Source of the DNA: Pseudomonadota bacterium
GTDB lineage: Bacteria > Pseudomonadota > Gammaproteobacteria > Steroidobacterales > Steroidobacteraceae
Assembly (NCBI GenBank): GCA_021780395.1
Contig: JAJXYU010000227.1
Span: 1-9,000, forward strand
Direction: 5' to 3'
DNA length: 9,000 nucleotides
Position numbers and translations under genes: made by a program. The notes beneath the pieces were generated by a model. That model did not search any database. It saw nothing but the letters and a program-made list of their open reading frames with translations, and had not been told where the DNA came from. Below, piece after piece: positions 1 through 6,224 of the stretch (its first letter is position 1; every line of letters begins with the position of its first letter).

Positions 1-113
1 CGGCCATAGCGAGTGGGAACCACCCGATCCCTTTTCGAACTCGGAAGTGAAAACGCTCCGCGCCGATGCTAGTGTCGACTTTGTCGATGTGAAAGTAGGT
101 CACTGCCAGGCTC
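1..113 (+). rRNA. rrf: 5S ribosomal RNA, 3' part (5' end outside window)
   Basis: The sequence follows the bacterial 5S consensus throughout: the segment after helix I at the left edge, the loop around CGAACTCGGAAGTGAAA (about 38-54), the GCGCCGATG block (59-68), the helix IV hairpin TCGAC-TTT-GTCGA (about 75-87), GAAAGTAGGTC, and the closing CCAGGC (106-111). CCAGGC should pair with a GCCTGG-type 5' strand that lies just left of the window, so by comparison with E. coli 5S about 7 bases are missing. It is presumably the last gene of a 16S-23S-5S operon extending leftward; the exact 3' end is uncertain by a few bases. Confidence 0.95.
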
Positions 114-134
114 TTACATTCCGTGACTGCGACG

Positions 135-173
135 AACCCCCGCCGGGCGAACCGGCGGGGGTTTCGTTTTTTT
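135..173 (+). terminator. Rho-independent terminator of the rRNA operon
   Basis: There is a perfect 10-bp GC stem, 137-146 paired with 152-161, around a 5-nt loop GCGAA. Two A-T pairs at the base (135-136 with 162-163) extend it. It is followed by TTTCG and a run of seven T (167-173). It lies about 20 nt after the 5S end, as expected for an rRNA operon. Confidence 0.95.
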
Positions 174-187
174 CCAGGACCCGTCAC

Positions 188-195
188 GAGAGGGG
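188..195 (+). promoter_or_regulatory. Ribosome binding site of the RskA-domain gene
   Basis: GAGAGGGG ends 3 nt before the ATG at 199, with its GAGAGG core 5 nt from it. It supports that start. Only about 25 nt separate the preceding T-tract from this ATG, so there is no room for a complete promoter after the terminator. Confidence 0.6.
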
Positions 196-198
196 CCC

Positions 199-762
199 AT
201 GATCGACCGACCAAACGTCCAGACGCCGAAACGCCGGGGCTGGATCGGGGCGGGTCGCGGGGCGTCGTCCGGCTGGTGGACCGCCGCCGCCTGCTTCGTC
301 CTCGCGATCGCGGCCTGGATCCGCCCGCTGCACGCACCGCCACTGCCGAAGACCGCAACGCCGGTCGACCCGTCGGTCGCGCGACGCGCCCTGCTCGCGG
401 ACGCGGGGACGATCGAGATCGCGCTCGAGGGAACCCAGGACCCGGCAGCCGGCTCCGTGCACGGCGACGCCGTCTGGGATCCCATCGCGCAGCGCGGGTT
501 CATCCGCTTCATCGGCTTGCCGCGCAACGACCGGGCGGTCGCTCAATACCAGATCTGGATCAGCGATGCGGCACGCGATCCGCGCTATCCGGTCGACGGC
601 GGCGTGTTCGATTGCCCGTCGGCGCGTCGGCGGGTGATCGTGCCGATTCATCCGGCGGTGCCGGTGCGGCGCGCGAAGGCGTTCGTGATCACGCTCGAGA
701 AGCCGGGCGGCGTGGTCGTCTCGGCGAGACAGCACGTCCTCGCGGTCGCCGAAGCCGGTTGA
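199..762 (+). CDS. Membrane-anchored RskA-type anti-sigma C-terminal domain protein, no zinc-binding N-terminus
   Basis: 187 aa. Residues 1-25 are basic and probably cytoplasmic, 26-41 form one membrane segment, and a proline-rich linker (42-60) leads to a domain at about 70-187. That domain follows the anti-sigma-K factor RskA C-terminal pattern: GDAVWDP (89-95), a GLP turn (107-109), YQIWI (117-121), a GGVF strand (134-137), and ITLEKPGG near the end (164-171). In the family this part faces the periplasm and receives the signal, while a separate N-terminal zinc-type domain (HxxxCxxC) holds the sigma factor. That N-terminal domain is absent: there are only about 25 residues before the membrane and no such motif. 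No sigma factor gene is adjacent. The start is supported by the ribosome binding site. The domain assignment rests on motif recognition; the role is unknown. It could be a signalling remnant or a periplasmic binding protein unrelated to sigma control. Confidence 0.75.
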   Translation: MIDRPNVQTPKRRGWIGAGRGASSGWWTAAACFVLAIAAWIRPLHAPPLPKTATPVDPSVARRALLADAGTIEIALEGTQDPAAGSVHGDAVWDPIAQRGFIRFIGLPRNDRAVAQYQIWISDAARDPRYPVDGGVFDCPSARRRVIVPIHPAVPVRRAKAFVITLEKPGGVVVSARQHVLAVAEAG

Positions 763-767
763 CCGGC
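754..767. other. Short inverted repeat in the convergent gene junction
   Basis: GCCGG-TTGA-CCGGC is a 5-bp stem with a 4-nt loop that spans the stop codon of the RskA-domain gene. A second element, the palindrome CGGACGTCCG, lies at 773-782. Neither is followed by a T-run on either strand, so neither is a canonical terminator. They are the only structures seen in the 24-nt gap between the two converging stop codons. Confidence 0.3.
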
Positions 768-786
768 GCTCGCGGACGTCCGACCG

Positions 787-2403
787 TCAGGTGCCGAACA
801 GGATGCGCTTGCGCTCCGCGAGCGTCGGCGGCGTCCACTGGTAGATCCAGGTTTCCGTCAAGGGCCAACCGCGAATCCGCAGGAACAACCGCAAATCGAT
901 CGGGTCCGGGCGGTCGTCGGGCTTCACGTCGAACAAGGCCCGATAGCCCTTGAATTCGGGCACGAAGTGCGCAGTCGTGTTCAGGATCTCTCCGCGGGAC
1001 GTCGTCACGACCGCCTCGACCGGGGATCCCGCCGGCAGCGCTCCAAGCTCGCCGCCGGCGAAGTCGACGTCGAAATGCCACGAGAAGAATCGCCGTTGCT
1101 GTCCAATGATCCCGCCGAGCCCGGTGCGGGTCGCGAGCGTCGTGCCGCGCGGCGACGCGAACGGCGTGTGCGTTCCCCAGTACAGTCGATATCCGTACAG
1201 CAATTCCTGCCCTGGTCGCGGCGGCGTCGCCGGATTCCAGAACGCGACGATGTTGTCGAAGGTCTCGTCGATCGTCGGGATCTCCACCAGCTGCACCGCC
1301 CCGCGGCCCCAGCCACCCGCCGGTCCCTGCAGGGGCTCGACCCAGAGATTCGGCCGCCGGTTGTAGAACACGCCGTCGTCCTGGTAATCCGCGAACCGGC
1401 GATCGCGTTGTATCAGACCGAAGCCCTTCGGCTGGTCGTCGAAATAGGAATTCAGGTGGACTTGCGGCGGATTCACCAAGGGTCGCCAGATCCACTCGCC
1501 GGTGCCGGTCCACAGTGCCAGCCCGTCGGAGTCGTGTACCTGCGGCCGCCAATCGTGCGCATCGCGCCGGTCGTTCGATCCGAAGAAGAACATGCTGGTC
1601 AGCGGTGCGATCCCGAGCTGGGCGATCGGCTTGCGCGGGTAGAATGCCGTGTCCACGTCCATGATCTGGGTCGCGCCCGGCGCGGTCCTGAAGCGCACCG
1701 CACCGGCGACGCTCGGCGAGTCCAGCAGCGCGTACAGCGTCAGCGCCCCGGCCCCCGCGGCCGGCCGCTCGAACCAGAAGGTGGTGAACCGCGGGAATTC
1801 CTCGACGTGGCCGGGAGCCACCGTATCGATCGCGAGTCCCCGGGCCGACAATCCGTACTGCCGGGTGTCCCCGCCAACCGCGCGGAAATAGCTCGCGCCG
1901 AGGAAGGCGCTCACGTCGTCCTGCCAGTCGGTCACGAACTGGACGCGAAAGCCTGCGAAACCCTGCCGGCCACGCATCGTCGATGGCGCGATCCCGCTCT
2001 CGCCGAAATCGAACATGCCGGGGTCGTACGCGATCTCCTGCGCGATGCCGTCGTCGACTTCGTAGAGTCGCACCGGCTGCATGAAGCCCCTGCCCACGTG
2101 GAAGAACTGCAGGCGAAAGTTCAAGCCCGCGTCGGCCCACAGCGCCCGATCGGCACGGAAGCGGATGGATTGATAGCGATCGTAGCTCAAGCCGGCGAGC
2201 GTGTCGGGCAGGTCGACGCGGGGCGGCAGGTACGGTCGATCGGCGAGCCAGCGGGCGTGGCCTTTCAGCCACGCAAAATCGAACTTCGCGGCAGGCGGCT
2301 CGGTGCGTGCGCGCGTCGGCGCGGCTGCGGCGCCGCCCGCGTCCACCCAGGGGGCCGCGGCGACCGCCAAGGCCGTCTTCAATACGTCGCGTCGCCGTAC
2401 CAT
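787..2403 (-). CDS. opgD: Glucans biosynthesis protein D (periplasmic, Tat-exported)
   Basis: 538 aa from the ATG at 2403, close to E. coli OpgD (551 aa). The N-terminus has a twin-arginine signal: RRRDVLK at residues 3-9, then a hydrophobic alanine-rich stretch, cleavage near residue 28. The rest is the OpgG/OpgD periplasmic fold (GH186 type). Conserved blocks are GASYFRA (169-175), GLSARGLAIDT (184-194), HDSDGL (290-295), the W-R-P-L-x-N-P block near 306-312, and ETFDNIVAFW (380-389). The Asp at 383 matches the proposed catalytic acid region of E. coli OpgD, a beta-1,2-glucanase; that residue match is from memory of the family. It should act on the glucan exported by OpgH. It is the last gene of the operon, 16 nt after opgH. 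An in-frame ATG at 2433 would add 10 residues before the Tat motif and overlap opgH, and is less likely. The symbol mdoD is a synonym. Confidence 0.93.
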   Translation of the reverse strand: MVRRRDVLKTALAVAAAPWVDAGGAAAAPTRARTEPPAAKFDFAWLKGHARWLADRPYLPPRVDLPDTLAGLSYDRYQSIRFRADRALWADAGLNFRLQFFHVGRGFMQPVRLYEVDDGIAQEIAYDPGMFDFGESGIAPSTMRGRQGFAGFRVQFVTDWQDDVSAFLGASYFRAVGGDTRQYGLSARGLAIDTVAPGHVEEFPRFTTFWFERPAAGAGALTLYALLDSPSVAGAVRFRTAPGATQIMDVDTAFYPRKPIAQLGIAPLTSMFFFGSNDRRDAHDWRPQVHDSDGLALWTGTGEWIWRPLVNPPQVHLNSYFDDQPKGFGLIQRDRRFADYQDDGVFYNRRPNLWVEPLQGPAGGWGRGAVQLVEIPTIDETFDNIVAFWNPATPPRPGQELLYGYRLYWGTHTPFASPRGTTLATRTGLGGIIGQQRRFFSWHFDVDFAGGELGALPAGSPVEAVVTTSRGEILNTTAHFVPEFKGYRALFDVKPDDRPDPIDLRLFLRIRGWPLTETWIYQWTPPTLAERKRILFGT

Positions 2404-2409
2404 CTCGTG

Positions 2410-2416
2410 CCCTCTC
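2410..2416 (-). promoter_or_regulatory. Ribosome binding site that decides the opgD start
   Basis: On the minus strand GAGAGGG occupies 2416-2410, 6 nt before the ATG at 2403. No comparable site precedes the in-frame ATG at 2433. This selects the shorter OpgD with its Tat signal at the very N-terminus. Confidence 0.7.
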
Positions 2417-2419
2417 GCG

Positions 2420-4576
2420 TCAGATCGGTTCACCCGGTCGCGGCTCGTCCGTCAGGAGCGCGAGTTGCGCGAGCATTCGCGCATCGCCCGCGACCTGCAC
2501 CCGCTCGAGCGGCGTCAACCAGGCGAGCGCCTCGGATAGCGTACGCGCCTGATGGAGTTTTTGCTCCGCGGTCAGCGCGTGCGGATTCGGCTCGCCCCGC
2601 GGATCCACGGGGCGAGGCAGGTTGCCGTGCAGGTGCGCCCAGCGTGCCTCACGGTGTCGCGCGAGATACGCGAGGCCGTCCTCCGGCAACGGCGGCGCGG
2701 CGGCGAGCAAGGCGGCGCGGCGGGTCGCGAGCGGCGGCGCCCGCGCTTCCTCCGGTGTGCGCAGCAGTCCGATCCGGGACAGCAGACGTCCCGCGGTCGC
2801 GCTGCCGCTGTAGCGCGACAGCGGCACGGACAGGAACAGCCCGAGCAACGCGGGCGAGACCCACGCGAGCATCGGCGGCGACAGGAACCACACGATGAGC
2901 GCGGTGACGCAGCTCAGCAGGAAATGCCGCTTGTGGAACCCCCAGGCTTCCCCCCAGCTCATCCCTTCGACGTCGCGGCGCTGCGTCTTCCAGCCCGAAT
3001 CCCGGCCCATCAGGATCTCGAAGACATGCCGACACTGAATCAACATCAGGATCGGCGCATACAACGCCGAGAGCAGCACCTCGAAGCCCACGCTCGCGGT
3101 CACGCCGATCGCGCCGCCGCTGCCCCGGCGCAACGAGGGCTTCAGCAGCGCCCGCGCGAAGCCGATCGATTTCGGCACGAGGAGCACGACCATGCTGAAC
3201 CAGAACAGCGCGGTCATCCGATCGGTGTCGAATCGGGGCCAGGTCGGAAACAACTGAAAGTCCTGCGTGAAGTACTCGGGCCGGATCAGGTGCGACTGGA
3301 GCGCGAGCGCGAAGCCGATCGTGAGCAGGATCAGCCACAGCGGCGAGGAGAGATAGCTCATGATGCCGATGCCGAGGTGAACGCGGCTCGTCAACGGCAG
3401 TCCGCGGGTCCGCAGCACCTTCAGGTGCTGAAGGTTCCCCTGCGCCCACCGGCGATCGCGTACCGCGAGGTCGATCAGCGACGGCGGCGACTCTTCCCAG
3501 GAGCCTCCGAGCTCGGTCGTCATCCGCACCTTCCAGCCACGCCGGCGCAGCAGCGCCGCCTCGACGAAGTCGTGCGACAGCACGTGGCCGCCGAACGGCT
3601 TGCGCCCCGGCAGTTCCGGCAGCCCGCAACTCTCCGCGAACGCGGCGACGCGGATGATCGCGTTGTGCCCCCAGTAGTTGCCGCTGTCGCCGGACCACGC
3701 CGCGAGGCCGCGGGTGATCACCGGGCCGTAGACTCGCGCGGCGAACTGCTGCAGGCGTCCGAACAAGGTGCGTGCGCCGATCAGCATCGGGGCCGTCTGC
3801 AGGATCCCGAGCCGCGGATCCGCCTGCATTTCCCGTACGAGACCCACGAGCGTCGACGCTTCGATCAGGCTGTCCGCGTCGAGCACGACCATGTAGTCGT
3901 ACCGGCCGCCCCACCGCTCGACGAAATCCTCGATGTTGCCCGCCTTGCGGGCGACGTTGCGCCATCGTCGGCGATACCAGACGGGCATCGCACCGGCGAG
4001 CGCCGCACGCAATCGGCTCACCGCGAGTGACTCGCGGATCCACGCGTCCGCATCGGTCGAGTCCGACAGCACGACGACCTCGAAGCCCGGGTGCTCGTCC
4101 GCCGCCATCAGCGCTTCGGCCATCGCCTGCAGTGCGCTCATCGTGCGCAACGGATCCTCGTTGTAGATCGGCATCACGAGCGCGGTGCGCGGCGCGCCCG
4201 GCGTCGGGGTCGGGGTCGGGGTCCGGCGGCGCGCTTCGCGGCGCTTCGAGGCGCCGGCCAGGGCGGATCCCGTCGCCAGCGCGATCCAGGTCAGCGTGAT
4301 CGCGAAGAACACGATCATCAGGCCCTGCAACAACGTCATCCGCGCGAAACGCACCACCTGGAGCATCTGATGGACGCCGTAGCTTGCGATCGCGAGCGTC
4401 GTGCAGATCAGGATGATCCTTGCATACAGGGTCGCTGCGCCGGGCCAGCGCCCGCGCTCGCGCGGTGGCTTGCGGTCCAGATCCTGCTCCGGCATCGGGA
4501 GCGGTGCCTCGGGCGGCATCCCGCCGACGGGGTCGTGCGGCAACGCGTCGCTCGCGGCGTTCAACGGGCCGTCCAC
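2420..4576 (-). CDS. opgH: Glucans biosynthesis glucosyltransferase H (inner membrane)
   Basis: 718 aa. A family 2 glycosyltransferase that polymerises glucose from UDP-glucose into beta-1,2-glucan and passes it across the inner membrane. Two membrane segments (about 50-70 and 82-106) precede the cytoplasmic catalytic domain, with MPIYNED (135-141), SDS (171-173), DAD (233-235), the acceptor-site motif SHDFVEA (334-340) and RDRRW (373-377, the QxxRW equivalent, with R first as I recall in E. coli). Further membrane segments lie at about 400-425, 455-470, 490-514 and 552-585. SWGEA (540-544) is also a family hallmark. The start is GTG at 4576, overlapping the opgG stop by 16 nt, which suggests translational coupling. 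No clear ribosome binding site is visible, and an ATG at 4519 (residue 20) is an alternative. It is shorter than E. coli OpgH (847 aa), mainly at the N-terminus. The symbol mdoH is a synonym. Confidence 0.95.
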   Translation of the reverse strand: MDGPLNAASDALPHDPVGGMPPEAPLPMPEQDLDRKPPRERGRWPGAATLYARIILICTTLAIASYGVHQMLQVVRFARMTLLQGLMIVFFAITLTWIALATGSALAGASKRREARRRTPTPTPTPGAPRTALVMPIYNEDPLRTMSALQAMAEALMAADEHPGFEVVVLSDSTDADAWIRESLAVSRLRAALAGAMPVWYRRRWRNVARKAGNIEDFVERWGGRYDYMVVLDADSLIEASTLVGLVREMQADPRLGILQTAPMLIGARTLFGRLQQFAARVYGPVITRGLAAWSGDSGNYWGHNAIIRVAAFAESCGLPELPGRKPFGGHVLSHDFVEAALLRRRGWKVRMTTELGGSWEESPPSLIDLAVRDRRWAQGNLQHLKVLRTRGLPLTSRVHLGIGIMSYLSSPLWLILLTIGFALALQSHLIRPEYFTQDFQLFPTWPRFDTDRMTALFWFSMVVLLVPKSIGFARALLKPSLRRGSGGAIGVTASVGFEVLLSALYAPILMLIQCRHVFEILMGRDSGWKTQRRDVEGMSWGEAWGFHKRHFLLSCVTALIVWFLSPPMLAWVSPALLGLFLSVPLSRYSGSATAGRLLSRIGLLRTPEEARAPPLATRRAALLAAAPPLPEDGLAYLARHREARWAHLHGNLPRPVDPRGEPNPHALTAEQKLHQARTLSEALAWLTPLERVQVAGDARMLAQLALLTDEPRPGEPI
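4203..4223 (-). repeat. Hexanucleotide tandem repeat inside opgH (Thr-Pro linker)
   Basis: Three perfect copies of TCGGGG on the plus strand (4204-4209, 4210-4215, 4216-4221) plus partial flanks. Read on the minus strand the tract encodes alternating Thr-Pro (residues 119-126 of OpgH), in the cytoplasmic linker between the second membrane segment and the glycosyltransferase domain. Because the unit is 6 bp, copy-number change would alter linker length without a frameshift. Confidence 0.8.
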
Positions 4577-6090
4577 CGGTACAGCCAGGTCTCGGCGACC
4601 GGCCGACCGGCGCGGGTGACCTGCAGGCGCAACTCGCTGAGCTCCCGGCGCTTCGGGGCGAGCTCGAAGCTCGCTCTGAATCCGCGGATCGCCGGGTCCG
4701 GGACCAGCTGCACGTCGGATATCGCGCCGGTGGACGCACTGACCGCAACGCGCAGACCCGCGATGCGATCCCCGGTTCCGGCGTAGTCGATCGCGAAGAA
4801 TCGGCGCTTGCCGTCCGCGCTCGCGCCCGAGCGCGTCGCGACGACCTCGCCGAAGCCCTTGGGCAGCGGCGGGTCCGCGAGCCAGCTCAGGCGGTATTCG
4901 ACCTGCGCCGGGTGACCGGGCCGCAAGGGCTCGTCCGGATGGAAGAACGCGACGATGTTGTCGTTGGTCTCGCGGGCCGACGGGATCTCGATCAGTTCGA
5001 CCGCTCCCGGACCGAAGCCGCGTTCCGGCACGACCCAGGCGCTCGGCCGCAATTCATAGTGCGCCCGCAGATCCTCGAATCGACAGAACTGCCGCGCGCG
5101 CTGCACGAGCCCGAACCCGCGCGGCGCCTCGGTGGTGAACGAGGAGATCTGCAGCTTCATCGGGTTCGCGAGCGGCCGCCAGACGTGCTCGCCGACGTTC
5201 GTCGTGATCGCGAGGCCGTCGCTGTCCGCGACCGCCGGACGGTAATCGTCGCGCATCCCCCGGTCGCTCGGATCGAACAGGAACATCGAGGTCAGCGGCG
5301 CGACGCCGTACGCGTGGATCACGCGCCGCGGGAACAGCGTGACCGTGACGTCCATCGTGGTGACGACCCCAGGCGTCACCACGAACCGGTAGGCACCGGT
5401 CGCCGACCGGCTCTCGAGCAGCGCATAGATCACGATCGTGCGGGATCGCGGCCGTGGCCGTTCGACCCAGAAGCGCGTGAATGCGGGGAATTCCTCGCCG
5501 GACGGCTCCGCGGTGTCGATCGCCAGGCCGCGCGCGGACAGCCCGAACACCTCACCGCGGGCGATCGCGCGGAAATAGCTCGCGCCCTGGAACTGCAGGA
5601 AATCGTCCCAGCGGCGCCAGGAGGTCAGGTGGGATTGCACGCGGAACCCGGACAGCGGCAGGTCCTGGTCGGGCCGCATCGGCGGCGGGACGCCGGGGAA
5701 GCGGAACATCGACGGGGTCGCGACCACGCTGCGCACGTGGTCGCGGTCGATCACCGAGAGGTTCACCGCCGTCCGGAAATTGAAACCGACCAGAAGCGGT
5801 GCCAGCCGGAACCCGACCGGCGCCCGACCCCAGACGTCGGCGCGTGGATCGAACTCGATCCCGCGATATTGCGCGGCGTCGAGGTGCTCGAGCCAGGCCG
5901 GCACGTGTTCGGGCGGCAGCGAGGTCCGGCTCGATGCCAGTTGCCGCGCGATCGCGACCACCGAATCGAAGGAAAAGACCGGCGCTCTCGCCCGGCGGAC
6001 GGCTGCGAACCCGCTCGTGGGTGGCGACAGCAGCGCGAGCAGCGTGAGCGCCCCGAACGACCTGGCCAATGAAACGCGCATGATCCCCAT
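4561..6090 (-). CDS. opgG: Glucans biosynthesis protein G (periplasmic, Sec-exported)
   Basis: 509 aa from the ATG at 6090, nearly the length of E. coli OpgG (511 aa). A Sec-type signal peptide spans about residues 1-30: a positive start, a leucine-rich core, then SGFA before the mature chain. The periplasmic domain has GASYFRA (169-175), GLSARGLAIDT (183-193), SGEEFPAF (197-204), APLTSMFLF (264-272), FGLVQR (326-331), LRPSAWV (347-353) and RETNDNIVAF (373-382). ETNDNIVA is the OpgG form of the motif, whereas OpgD has ETxDNIV followed by F-W; this separates the two paralogues. Asp377 matches the proposed catalytic Asp region of the GH186 family. First gene of opgG-opgH-opgD. The reading frame is open to an ATG at 6195, but the added 35 residues are arginine-rich and would bury the signal peptide; an ATG at 6081 is also possible. 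No good ribosome binding site precedes any of them. The symbol mdoG is a synonym. Confidence 0.93.
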   Translation of the reverse strand: MGIMRVSLARSFGALTLLALLSPPTSGFAAVRRARAPVFSFDSVVAIARQLASSRTSLPPEHVPAWLEHLDAAQYRGIEFDPRADVWGRAPVGFRLAPLLVGFNFRTAVNLSVIDRDHVRSVVATPSMFRFPGVPPPMRPDQDLPLSGFRVQSHLTSWRRWDDFLQFQGASYFRAIARGEVFGLSARGLAIDTAEPSGEEFPAFTRFWVERPRPRSRTIVIYALLESRSATGAYRFVVTPGVVTTMDVTVTLFPRRVIHAYGVAPLTSMFLFDPSDRGMRDDYRPAVADSDGLAITTNVGEHVWRPLANPMKLQISSFTTEAPRGFGLVQRARQFCRFEDLRAHYELRPSAWVVPERGFGPGAVELIEIPSARETNDNIVAFFHPDEPLRPGHPAQVEYRLSWLADPPLPKGFGEVVATRSGASADGKRRFFAIDYAGTGDRIAGLRVAVSASTGAISDVQLVPDPAIRGFRASFELAPKRRELSELRLQVTRAGRPVAETWLYRWTAR

Positions 6091-6109
6091 TGAACGTCGG
6101 CGACGACGC

Positions 6110-6123
6110 GCGGCTCGCGCCGC
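6110..6123 (-). other. Hairpin with GNRA-type loop in the opgG leader
   Basis: On the minus strand GCGGC-GCGA-GCCGC gives a perfect 5-bp GC stem with a GCGA tetraloop, about 20 nt upstream of the opgG ATG at 6090. If transcription starts near 6150 it lies within the leader. In such GC-rich sequence a stem of this size can arise by chance. Confidence 0.3.
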
Positions 6124-6156
6124 AAGCCCGCGCCGCCGCGTACGGTGTGACTCGCA

Positions 6157-6185
6157 AAGATCGTCAATGACGGCGCGCATGTCAA
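6157..6185 (-). promoter_or_regulatory. Candidate promoter of the opgGHD operon
   Basis: On the minus strand a perfect TTGACA (-35, 6185-6180) is followed after 17 nt by GATCTT (6162-6157). The second hexamer matches TATAAT at only 3 of 6 positions, but these include the important A2 and T6. A start near 6150 would give a leader of about 60 nt before the ATG at 6090. It is the best sigma-70-like site in the divergent region; start and strength are inferred. Confidence 0.4.
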
Positions 6186-6209
6186 CGGGCCGCATCGTGG
6201 TCGCGGCTG

Positions 6210-6218
6210 TGTTAGCGT
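6210..6218 (+). promoter_or_regulatory. Extended -10 element of ctlX, probable leaderless start
   Basis: TGT-TAGCGT has the extended -10 TGn followed by a hexamer matching TATAAT at T1, A2 and T6. Exactly 6 nt (6219-6224) separate it from the ATG at 6225, so transcription would begin at or next to the start codon. There is no Shine-Dalgarno sequence and no good -35 upstream. The arrangement repeats in front of plsY, which raises confidence. Confidence 0.4.
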
Positions 6219-6224
6219 GCGCGG

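Noticed and set aside
2404..2433. Earlier opgD start at 2433
   Set aside because: It would overlap opgH and add 10 residues before the twin-arginine motif. The ATG at 2403 has GAGAGGG 6 nt upstream.
967..4030. Long plus-strand open frames opposite opgD and opgH (967-2898 and 2552-4030)
   Set aside because: Their translations are low-complexity Arg/Ala/Pro/Gly-rich, have no recognisable domain, and lie exactly opposite strongly conserved genes. Stop codons are rare in GC-rich antisense frames.
2649..4748. Minus-strand open frame of 699 codons overlapping opgH in another frame
   Set aside because: It is arginine-rich without membrane segments or motifs, while the opgH frame carries all glycosyltransferase motifs.
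4420..6072. Plus-strand open frame of 550 codons opposite opgG
   Set aside because: It is the antisense shadow of opgG, rich in Arg/Asp/Glu with no family motif. OpgG on the other strand is unmistakable.
6091..6195. Earlier opgG start at 6195
   Set aside because: The extra 35 residues are arginine-rich, would place the signal peptide internally, and would overlap the candidate promoter. Starting at 6090 gives nearly the E. coli length.
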